A stretch of DNA of 64,000 nucleotides from Geobacteraceae bacterium (GTDB taxonomy: Bacteria > Desulfobacterota > Desulfuromonadia > Geobacterales > Pseudopelobacteraceae), in NCBI GenBank assembly GCA_016720395.1, contig JADKKR010000004.1, positions 232,438 to 296,437 on the forward strand. Reading direction: 5' to 3'. Positions 57,104 through 64,000 of the stretch are shown here, in pieces. Numbering within the stretch: position 1 is the stretch's first letter; each line of letters begins with the position of its first letter. A model generated the notes under the pieces. That model did no database searches. It worked only from the letters and a program-made list of their open reading frames with translations, and was not told the DNA's origin. A program made the translations under genes and the position numbers.

Positions 57104-57931
57104 TTACGGAACTTTAACGGTCGTGGCATCAATATCTATCCTGGTCTGCGCCAGCAGTCTGCCGTTGATCGATGCGCCCGTCTGCATCGTGATCGCAGTT
57201 TTAGAGAGTATTATCCCCTCAAAGTGCGAGCCGGCCCCCAGGGTAACCGCGCCGGAAACCTGCCAGAAGATGTTTTTGGCCAGTGCGCCGCCGCTCAGGA
57301 TAACCTTTTTATTAGCGGCCATGTTAAGAGCGCCCGTTACCTTGAAGACAAAGACATCTGTTGCTGTGCCACTGATGGTTACATCGGTCGGAATGTTAAG
57401 AGCGCTGCCCCATTGGTATACGCCTGCAGTGAGAGTCTGGTCGGTAAGCGTTCCACCAAGCAGGTCCGTCGTGGCGGCGGATGTAGGCGGTTTTGCAGTG
57501 GCGGCAGTGTACGCGGTTTCCATATCGCCGACAGCTTTGGTCAGGTCGGCGGCTGTTGTACCGCCAACATTATCGGCAGCGTATAATTTCCCGGATCCAA
57601 GCACTTGAGCTGATGTGGCATAGGTTACGGTGGGATCATTTGTCAGAGCCCATCCTTCCAGGTAGGTCTGGGCAGCGGGACTCAGGCCGACATTACCGGT
57701 CACGGCAGAAGTCGGAATCGTCTTGACACCTGACTTTGCCAGAATTGCATAATTGGCTGCCGTTCCGAGAGGCACGGCTGCCGCTTCCGTACTGACTGCC
57801 CCGACAGTGGCTGCTCCAGAGTCTTTGGCACTTACCGACGCTGCGCCTCCGCCATCACTTCCGCATCCTGCCAGCGAAACGGCTGTCAATAACCCCATAA
57901 TCCAGATTTTGCTCAAAATGTTCTTACTCAT
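57104..57931 (-). CDS. DUF3494 ice-binding-like lipoprotein
   Basis: This 275-residue protein has a lipoprotein signal ('IWIMGLLTAVSLAGCGSDGGG'), an Ala/Ser linker and a DUF3494 domain ('VPLGTAANYAILAKSGVKTIPTSAVTGNVGLSPAAQTYLEG', 'ALNIPTDVTISGTATDVFVFKVTGALNMAANKKVILSGGALAKNIFWQVSGAVTLG', 'INGRLLAQTRIDIDATTV'). It is probably held at the outer membrane. AAGGAGTCACATC precedes the ATG. It lies 85 bases upstream of another DUF3494 gene on the same strand. Confidence 0.9.
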   Translation of the reverse strand: MSKNILSKIWIMGLLTAVSLAGCGSDGGGAASVSAKDSGAATVGAVSTEAAAVPLGTAANYAILAKSGVKTIPTSAVTGNVGLSPAAQTYLEGWALTNDPTVTYATSAQVLGSGKLYAADNVGGTTAADLTKAVGDMETAYTAATAKPPTSAATTDLLGGTLTDQTLTAGVYQWGSALNIPTDVTISGTATDVFVFKVTGALNMAANKKVILSGGALAKNIFWQVSGAVTLGAGSHFEGIILSKTAITMQTGASINGRLLAQTRIDIDATTVKVP

Positions 57932-58257
57932 GATGTGACTCCTTTTTTCTTACTCGTATGCAAACCACAATCGGTTTGTCACTGAAGGAGGATTACATCT
58001 AACGTGCCAAGAAAAGTTGCGGGCAGTGTGGGCTGCAACGCACCGATAATGATGGATAATATAGATCTATGCGCACTGGTCCGGGAAAAAGTTGTGGGGG
58101 CTGACCACCGCATACAACAAAAACCACCACATGTGACAGGTAGTAAAAAGTTAATAATATCAATTTTGTATAGTATTTTAGTAGGCATTAATGATCGGGG
58201 TGATGCTGCCGGTTCAGAGCTACCGTGAGGAGCGTAAGGAGGGCGACAGAGCGTCAA

Positions 58258-58320
58258 TGAGTGATAAGTGATGAGTGATGAGTGATGAGTGATGGGTGAT
58301 GAGTAATAAGTGATGGGTGA
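58258..58320 (+). repeat. Heptamer tandem array (TGAGTGA), nine units
   Basis: Nine head-to-tail seven-base units of the TGAGTGA type, with small changes (TAAGTGA, TGGGTGA, TGAGTAA). An array of the complementary sequence lies about 210 bases away, so the two could pair. Confidence 0.85.
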
Positions 58321-58417
58321 TTCATCACCTTGATGTGGACGTGGGGTATAAAAGGAATGGACTGAAGGAGTCAGTGGTCAGTAGCAGACAGTCTTGATTG
58401 ACAGCAGCAGAACAGAA

Positions 58418-58453
58418 AAGCAGCCTGCAACCGTATTCGGTCGCAGGCTGCTT
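58418..58453. terminator. Terminator of OmpA-like gene
   Basis: AAGCAGCCTGC and GCAGGCTGCTT form an 11-bp stem, with ACCG/CGGT pairing extending it inward around TATT. On the minus strand TTTCTGTT follows. Confidence 0.75.
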
Positions 58454-58531
58454 GTGTAAAAGCCCGGTTAAACTTTTTTTACCGGCATCCGGTAGGCGCA
58501 AGGCATTTCAGGCCAACAACCCGGTTGCTCC

Positions 58532-58573
58532 TCATCACTCATCACTCATCACTCATCACTCATCACTCATCAC
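58532..58573 (-). repeat. Heptamer tandem array (TCATCAC), six units, overlapping the ompA-like stop
   Basis: Six identical TCATCAC units, the reverse complement of the 58258-58320 array. The stop codon of the OmpA-like gene (58570-58572) lies in the last unit. Confidence 0.88.
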
Positions 58574-59904
58574 TGGACGATTATTTCAAAAAGCACACGT
58601 ATATTCGCCTTTGCCGCATCTGAGTAGAGGTCTGAAGGCGCGGCTTCGTATTCTGCCGGGTGTGTCTCGCCATACCCGATCGTGGTAAGTCGGCCCGGCT
58701 TAATGACACCCTCACTGATGAGGTATTCCTCAACTGCTGCGGCACGCCTTTCACTGAGCTTCTGATTGTACTCGCGAGTACCGGAAGCAGAGGTGTACCC
58801 TGCAATGCGGACCTTGGCCCTGGGGTTGTCTTTCAACGTCTGGACATTTCTCTTCAATATCTGCTTCGCTTCAGGCTTGAGGGTCGACTGATCGAAATCA
58901 AAATGTACATCCTCAAACGCAAGAATTATGACCTTTTCCCTTACCACTGTCTGCGCCACTGCGGCAACGACCTGTTCATCATTCTTCGGCTCGGAGGCCA
59001 GGATAACCACCTTCTCCACAACCGGCGGACAACCATCCTTGTCCACCTTTACGCCGGCAGGGGTACCGGGGCACTTGTCGAGATAATCAGGCACGCCGTC
59101 ACCGTCGGAATCCAGAGGACAGCCATCCTTGTCAACGGTCACACCGGCAGGGGTGTTGGGGCACTTGTCGAGGTAATTGGGTACGAGGTCGCCGTCGGAA
59201 TCCAGTGGACAGCCATCCCTGTCAACGGCAACACCGGCAGGGGTGCCGGGGCATTTGTCGGCCGGATTGAGTACACCGTCACCGTCGCTATCGACCGGGG
59301 TCGGCTGGTTCGCTGACTTACCACCGAACGCAAAGACGACTCCCAGGGTGCCTTCAAGACTGTGAATGGTTTCGTCAACGATCATGTTATTCCGGACATC
59401 GGCTCTGAGAGCAACATGATCTGCCACCCAGAATTTCGCTCCAACTCCGTAATTAATCACAGACATGTTTTTGTTATTGATCTTCGGAGAATAATGAACA
59501 ACCCCGTACCCGCCAACGATGTAGGGGTTGAAACGTGTCTCGGGCAGAAAATGATAGATGAGGTCGGCATGGAACTGAGTAATGCTCACATCGTTGATGG
59601 GGCTTGCGAACTGGCCTTCCATCGTCGCATTTATTGACTTATCCTTGACATAGCTTTTCATGAACTCCCAGGTGCCTTCAATACCCAGATGTTCGGTAAA
59701 ATTATAGCCGAGACGCCCACCGACCAGTGGTTGGTGTTCCAGATTTTGTCTGTGTTCGAAGAAGTTGTAACCAACAAACGGTGTCAGCTCCACGCTGCCG
59801 GCCTTGATCTCGGCACGGGCAGACAGGGGGAGCATAAAAACAGAGACCAGCAGCACCGGCGCCATCCTCATCACGAGAGAAAGTATTGAATGTTTTATTC
59901 TCAT
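58570..59904 (-). CDS. OmpA-family protein with thrombospondin type 3 repeats
   Basis: About 444 residues: a signal peptide, an eight-strand OmpA-like barrel (about 25-200, 'VELTPFVGYNFFEHRQNLEHQPLVGGRLGYNF'), four calcium-binding thrombospondin type 3 repeats ('DSDGDGVLNPADKCPGTPAGV', 'DSDGDLVPNYLDKCPNTPAGV' and so on), and a C-terminal OmpA peptidoglycan-binding domain ('VHFDFDQSTLKPEAKQILKRNVQTLKDNP', 'RIAGYTSASGTREYNQKLSERRAAAVEEYLI'). It tethers the outer membrane to the cell wall. The start uses AGGAGGTTTCAG just upstream. The stop codon is provided by a tandem repeat. Confidence 0.94.
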   Translation of the reverse strand: MRIKHSILSLVMRMAPVLLVSVFMLPLSARAEIKAGSVELTPFVGYNFFEHRQNLEHQPLVGGRLGYNFTEHLGIEGTWEFMKSYVKDKSINATMEGQFASPINDVSITQFHADLIYHFLPETRFNPYIVGGYGVVHYSPKINNKNMSVINYGVGAKFWVADHVALRADVRNNMIVDETIHSLEGTLGVVFAFGGKSANQPTPVDSDGDGVLNPADKCPGTPAGVAVDRDGCPLDSDGDLVPNYLDKCPNTPAGVTVDKDGCPLDSDGDGVPDYLDKCPGTPAGVKVDKDGCPPVVEKVVILASEPKNDEQVVAAVAQTVVREKVIILAFEDVHFDFDQSTLKPEAKQILKRNVQTLKDNPRAKVRIAGYTSASGTREYNQKLSERRAAAVEEYLISEGVIKPGRLTTIGYGETHPAEYEAAPSDLYSDAAKANIRVLFEIIVQ

Positions 59905-60073
59905 CTGAAACCTCCTTTTGATCATTAGAGCGTATCGTTGGCATGTTCCGGCAATAATCCTATCCGATGCACCAACCTGTCTGCCATCGGCAGGGAGGAA
60001 AAGGGGAGGCAGACTGAAGTACAGATACTATCTGCCTCCCCTTTTCCTGTCCTGCATCCCGACGGAGAGTTCC

Positions 60074-62266
60074 TTAGGGTGCCGGGACGTTGATTATGGT
60101 GTTCACCATCGTAACGGAAGAAACCAGAGACAGCGCTCTGCCGTTCAGGGTTACCAATGCGACGTTACCGGCCGTGGAGAATGAAACTCCCGATTGGGCG
60201 ATAATGGTCCCGACCATGGTGCCGCCGCCACCGGCATTGATCGTGGCGAAGGTGCCCACCTGCCAGAAGACGTTCTTTGCCTGGGCACCGTTAATCAGGG
60301 TGATGCTTTGCGGGAATGCCGCTCCCGGTCCGCCGACAGTCAGGGTGCTCCCGATCTGGAAGACAAAGAGCGCATTTGCATCCCCCTGGGCATCGAGGGT
60401 CAGATCTCCGCCCTCGATCATGACTGCAGAGGAGTTTGTATAGACACCCGGATAGATCGTCGTTCCAGCCAGGTTGCCGGCCAGAACTCCGCTGGAAGGC
60501 ATTCCGGCCAGGAAGTTGAATGCAGTCTCCGCATCCAGACGTGCCTGGGTCGCAATCGCGCAATAAGGCGCGTTGACAACGGTACTATTGGGACCGGTCG
60601 TGGAGACGGTGCAGGTGTAGATGGTACCGTTCACACCCCCGATATTGGAGCCGGTCTGCGTGAAGATATCGCCTTCCGTATCGTGGAATCCGGTCACGGT
60701 AGAGGTCGCCGTAGCGATCGTACCGATATCGCCGTTGATGATCGTCAGGGTGCCCTGATTGGTCATACCGGCACTCCCGCCGAAGGTGCCGAAGGGTGCG
60801 ACGGAACCCAGGGGAACCACGGGCGGGGGTATAACAACTGCTGCGGTGGTAAAGCTCCAGACCTTGTTAAGCAGCAGCGGATTTCCTGCCAGGTCCCTGG
60901 CTCCGGTTGTCACCGTGGCGGTATAGGTCGTGCCGGCTGCCAGCGGGCTGGATGGTGTCAGTGTCGCGATTTTGTTCACACCATCATAGGTGACCAGCCC
61001 CGGTACGCCGGCAACCGAGAAGGTTGCGTTGGTGATCGTCAACGGGTCCATGGCTTCGCTGAAGGTTGCGTTGATTGTACTGCCGGTCGGCACATTGATG
61101 GCGCCATTAAGAGGAGCCGTAAGGATAACGGTGGGGTTGGTGGTGTCCGGAGCAGCGGCGGTGGTCCAGAACCATCCGAAGTCACTTGCCAGGGGTAGAG
61201 GGGCTTTGTTTCCGCCCAGCTCATTTCCGGCCAGGTCCTTGGCGCCGGTGGTTATCGTGGCAATATAGGTGGTGTTGGGAGCAAGCGGACTTGAAGGGGT
61301 AAAAACCATATCCACGCCGGAATAGAGCATCGTACCAGGAACATTCGTATAAGTTGTCCCGTTCGACAGGGTAAATGTAGCCGTGGTGATGGTTAAGGGG
61401 TCCATTGGCTCGCTGAACGTCGCACCGACTTTGGTATTGGTCGGCACATCAATGGCACCGTTGCTGTTGATGGTTGCAATCACCCTGGGCCTGGTTATGT
61501 CGGCTGCTGCACCGGTGGTCCAGCTCCAGACGTAGTTGGCTGCCAGGGCATTGCCGGCCAGGTCCCTGGCGCCGGTGGTAACTGTGGCGGTATAGACGGT
61601 CCCGGCAGCAAGCAGGCTGGTCGGAGTGAAGACCAGGTTCACGCCGGTATAGTCCAGTGTGCCGGGGACATCCGTGGCCCCCCGTTTTAAGCTGAACGTT
61701 GTTGTGTTGATGGTAGAAGGATCCATCGGCTCACTGAAGGTTGCACCGACTTTGGTGTTGAACGCTACACCGGTGGCGCCGTTGGCATTGACGGTAGAGG
61801 TTATCAGGGGCAGGATGATGTCAGCGGCTGCGCCTGTGCTAAAGGTCCAGGTGTAGTCAGCTGCCAGTGCATTGCCGGCCAGATCCTTGGCAGCGGTGGT
61901 GATCGTGGCGGTATAGGTAAGACCGGGCAAGAGATCCCCGAAGGCCGTGAAAACCGCCGATACACCGGTATAGGTTACCGCGCCCGAGACAACTGTGGCT
62001 CCCTGTTTTACGGTATAGGTAGTCCCGGTGATTGTTGCCGGGTTCATTTTTTCACTGAAGTTTGCGGTAATGACCCGCGCGTTGAGAGAGACGTCTGCAG
62101 CACCAAGTACCGGTGCGGTAGAAGTCACCGTCGGCCTGATCTTTTCTGCAGCAGGGACCATCCAGACCCCGCCCCCGCCCCCGCCGCAACCGGTCAGGAT
62201 ACTGATCAGGACACCCATGAGAACGAAACACAACAGCTGCGCTTTCTGTAATTTAAATCCTTTCAT
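60074..62266 (-). CDS. Large lipoprotein with four Ig-like (Big_5) domains and a DUF3494 domain
   Basis: About 730 residues. A lipoprotein signal ('FVLMGVLISILTGCGGGGGG') is followed by four Ig-like domains of about 105 residues, each with the pattern 'RPTVTSTAPVLGAADVSLNARVITANFSEKMNPATITGTTYTVKQGATVV' and 'AGTTYTATVTTGARDLAGN'. A C-terminal DUF3494 domain follows (about 540-730, 'LGSVAPFGTFGGSAGMTNQGTLTIINGDIGT', 'FVFQIGSTLTVGGPGAAFPQSITLINGAQAKNVFWQVG'). The Ig stalk would hold the ice-binding-fold domain away from the cell. AAGGAGGATTT precedes the ATG at 62266. Confidence 0.93.
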   Translation of the reverse strand: MKGFKLQKAQLLCFVLMGVLISILTGCGGGGGGVWMVPAAEKIRPTVTSTAPVLGAADVSLNARVITANFSEKMNPATITGTTYTVKQGATVVSGAVTYTGVSAVFTAFGDLLPGLTYTATITTAAKDLAGNALAADYTWTFSTGAAADIILPLITSTVNANGATGVAFNTKVGATFSEPMDPSTINTTTFSLKRGATDVPGTLDYTGVNLVFTPTSLLAAGTVYTATVTTGARDLAGNALAANYVWSWTTGAAADITRPRVIATINSNGAIDVPTNTKVGATFSEPMDPLTITTATFTLSNGTTYTNVPGTMLYSGVDMVFTPSSPLAPNTTYIATITTGAKDLAGNELGGNKAPLPLASDFGWFWTTAAAPDTTNPTVILTAPLNGAINVPTGSTINATFSEAMDPLTITNATFSVAGVPGLVTYDGVNKIATLTPSSPLAAGTTYTATVTTGARDLAGNPLLLNKVWSFTTAAVVIPPPVVPLGSVAPFGTFGGSAGMTNQGTLTIINGDIGTIATATSTVTGFHDTEGDIFTQTGSNIGGVNGTIYTCTVSTTGPNSTVVNAPYCAIATQARLDAETAFNFLAGMPSSGVLAGNLAGTTIYPGVYTNSSAVMIEGGDLTLDAQGDANALFVFQIGSTLTVGGPGAAFPQSITLINGAQAKNVFWQVGTFATINAGGGGTMVGTIIAQSGVSFSTAGNVALVTLNGRALSLVSSVTMVNTIINVPAP

Positions 62267-62869
62267 AAATCCTCCTTTTTTAATAACCGGTACGATCGGA
62301 ATGCCTGTTACGTGCTGCTCCTGCCTCTGCTCAGTGCTGTTACACATCGTACCAGCCAGATACCCCGGCATCCTTCACCCTCTTCCCGGAAAACCGCTCG
62401 TGGGTGACATGGCCAGGATTATAAAATCAGTAAGAGCAAGTGCCTTGCCAACCAGCTCACGTGCGCTTCAAGGTATAATTATCTCTTTATAACAGCATGT
62501 TAGCGAAAAATGTGCGGCCAGCCGATCCGTTGCAACAGGTCGCCACGCCACAATATTTGACGGAACTGTGACATATGCAGGGAGATCCCGGAGAAGGGTG
62601 CAGCATGGCGATCCGGCTCCCTTTTTCAGCTTATTTATACCAGGGACCCTTCCGTGGGCTGCGATCCCGCAGGGTTGAACCACACCTGCCGGAAGCTCCA
62701 CGCATCAACGCCCTTCCGGAGTATTCCGGAAGGGCGTTGATGGTATGCCTGTGTGTAAGCTCTGACGCCGTACTACCCGCAGGTAACGTTGGCCAGAGCC
62801 GGCAGTTCGTCATCGGCTGCAGGCCCGCAAGCGCCCCGATCCACGCACATACAGCGCAAAGGGGCCACC
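62267..62869. other. Gene-free region with a strong palindrome
   Basis: About 600 bases between the large lipoprotein start and the end of the frameshifted surface-protein gene. Short open frames here have no ribosome site or recognisable product. The one clear structure is the 62704-62741 hairpin. Confidence 0.5.
62704..62741. terminator. Perfect 17-bp-stem hairpin
   Basis: ATCAACGCCCTTCCGGA and its reverse complement around a GTAT loop, about 130 bases downstream of the frameshifted secreted-protein gene on the minus strand. No T-run on either strand, so the terminator role is tentative. Confidence 0.6.
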
Positions 62870-63206
62870 TCAGACTTCCGTGGTCCTAGTCACGACCGTG
62901 TCCTCGTCCGTGCCCGCGGTCGCGGTCTCTGTGATGTTTCTTATGCTTTTATAATGCCTGACTGGCCTTTCCGTTCCACACACCCGGCGATCCCTCTGGA
63001 TATAGTACGGACGGCCTGAGTCCATCATGATGTGTACCCCGGGAGGTGCCGGCGAGCCATTGACGCGGACATTCACGTTGGGTGCCGGCAGCCCGGCAGC
63101 CCCGGCAGTCCCGGCAGCCGGGGAGTCCGGCCTTGGCCTCGCCGGGATTGAAGGTGGCGGTGACTGCGGTCATTACCAACAAGGCAAGGATTGACTTTTT
63201 ATTCAT
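62870..63206 (-). pseudogene. Small secreted surface protein, one frameshift
   Basis: The ATG at 63206 (AAGGAGTCGTA upstream) opens a signal peptide ('KSILALLVMTAVTATFNPGEAKAGLP'). Removing one base from the GGGG run at 63120-63123 (plus strand) joins it to 'AAGTAGAAGLPAPNVNVRVNGSPAPPGVHIMMDSGRPYYIQRDRRV', continuing to 'DEDTVVTRTTEV'. The joined protein of about 111 residues has an Ala/Gly/Pro-rich start then a 'VNVRVNG-x-PAPPGV-x-DSGRPYY-x-RDRR' block related to the N-terminal part of the Q-rich protein at 54640. The break is probably an indel in the sequence. Confidence 0.65.
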
Positions 63207-64000
63207 TACGACTCCTTTTTTAACTGATCGTATTTCGGAATGTATCTATTTTCGCTCGTACGCCGGCAAGCTCCGGGCTTGTAATTGATCGCATAGCTTT
63301 TGGACGTTACAACAAAGCAGTCACATGCGGCGGGCCGAATCAAAGAGTTATCCTATTTCTTGAAGCGATTGAGCCATTCCATCCACGGCTCAGTTCCGGG
63401 AAAGCAGCGCCGAGATGGACTGTCTTGACCGGATCGGTGGGAGATGCTGATGACGGCGGACTCTTCCCCAGTTCGACTCCGGGGCCCGATCAGCATCTTG
63501 GCCCGGCACTGCTGAAAGGCATCGAGGCGTGGCGGAACGCCATCAGGGCGGTTCGTCGCGCTTTTGTAGGCGTTGGATCATCCGCATCAGCACGTTCAGT
63601 GCCCAGCGGTAAAGGGTAATTCCAGCTGCAGTCTGGCGACCGCCGGACTAGTAATCACTGGGCTGGGCGATGAACTGCAGGGTCAGGATGCTCTTCGTCA
63701 CGATCAGCGTCGGCGTAGTGAAGTTCATTCGCGTCGCTTCGCCGGTGACATCAGAGGACGTGGTGCCTTTGAAGAGCGGAGGAATCGTAGTGAAGGCTGG
63801 CGCTGGGCCAGCATGGCAAAGTCGGGGTTTGAATGATGTCATCTGCCCCGCGTAGGCAGTAATTCTTGGCTGGTATGGTGATTCAAAGGGAAGGGCAAAA
63901 TGCATGAAACGATTTGAAGGTGCTGCATCAAACAGCAGTAACTTCCCGCGCATAATCCTGGAGAGGTCATGGGGACCCGGAGAGCGGGGCCGAGGCGGTG
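63207..64000. other. Right-end region, no gene recognised
   Basis: About 790 bases. The longest minus-strand frame (63648-63953, 101 codons, ending 'TLIVTKSILTLQFIAQPSDY') and the plus-strand frames have no ribosome site and no family I know. Base use differs from typical genes of the window. It may hold a decayed gene or part of a mobile element extending beyond the window. Confidence 0.4.

Larger units (their letters stand above)
57932..58569. other. Gene-free region with repeats and a terminator
   Basis: This 638-base stretch between two surface-protein genes has no credible gene. It holds a heptamer array at 58258-58320, a hairpin at 58418-58453, and most of the opposite heptamer array at 58532-58573. 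The first 300 bases presumably carry the promoter of the DUF3494 genes. Confidence 0.5.

Noticed and set aside
58258..58573. CRISPR-like array from the heptamer repeats
   Set aside because: Units are seven bases without unique spacers, and no cas genes are present.
63648..63953. Minus-strand frame of 101 codons near the right end
   Set aside because: No ribosome site, no known family and atypical composition; left as unexplained sequence.

Overview
The window looks like chromosomal DNA of a deltaproteobacterium of the Geobacter/Pelobacter type (Desulfuromonadia). The signs are small triheme c7 cytochromes, a GEMM-type cyclic-dinucleotide riboswitch ahead of a GGDEF gene, a tungsten-enzyme radical SAM maturase, an acetylating aldehyde dehydrogenase behind a sigma-54 promoter, and an ahcY gene next to a SahR-like ArsR-methyltransferase. 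No search was run, so the taxon is an inference.

Layout. 1-2.9 kb: an AcoR-like sigma-54 activator (cut by the window edge) divergent from a CoA-acylating aldehyde dehydrogenase. 3.0-7.8 kb: a molybdenum/tungsten block with a Moco-type riboswitch and terminator, moaE-like gene, two TupA-type binding proteins around a di-Mop protein, a ribbon-helix-helix-like protein and a tungsten-oxidoreductase radical SAM maturase. 7.9-10.7 kb: ahcY and a SahR-like regulator, separated by a DUF559 endonuclease-like gene boxed in by palindromic repeats. 11-15.2 kb: NDH-2, an acyl-CoA ligase and a nitronate-monooxygenase-like protein. 15.5-27.3 kb: a long minus-strand glycan cluster with GT-C-like membrane proteins (two with TPRs), a B12 radical SAM enzyme, a methyltransferase, three deoxysugar enzymes and a polyprenyl-phosphate glycosyltransferase. 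28-33.8 kb: a YbhGFSR-like drug efflux operon invaded by a GxxExxY nuclease-fold gene with its own repeat family, and carrying a translated repeat inside the ATPase. 33.9-39.6 kb: nadA, several frameshifted genes, a triheme cytochrome and a GEMM-controlled GGDEF gene. 39.8-43.6 kb: a Slam-like outer-membrane protein with a TbpB-like candidate substrate, then a second triheme cytochrome. 44.4 kb: tRNA-Pro(CGG). 44.6-54.6 kb: an M48 protease, lipoproteins, and a lipid group (AsmA-like, MlaA, alpha/beta hydrolase, Spinster-like MFS, acyl-ACP-synthetase/acyltransferase fusion). 54.6-63.2 kb: surface proteins, including three ice-binding-fold (DUF3494) proteins, an OmpA/TSP3 protein and a Q-rich protein. 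63.2-64 kb: no recognisable gene.

The most unusual signal is the repeats. A GC-rich palindrome family (CCCCTCCT-n5-AGGAGGGG plus a GGGGTGGTA arm) brackets the DUF559 gene, sits in frame inside the ABC ATPase, and recurs in a nested inverted structure at 51.7-52.0 kb. A second family (CCACAGAGGNCACAGAG) surrounds the GxxExxY gene. Both genes have nuclease-like folds, both end inside a flanking repeat, and both units split an operon. This suggests repeat elements paired with stand-alone endonuclease-like proteins, similar in logic to REP/RAYT units. Six single-base homopolymer indels break otherwise conserved reading frames, so draft-quality sequence should be considered before calling pseudogenes.
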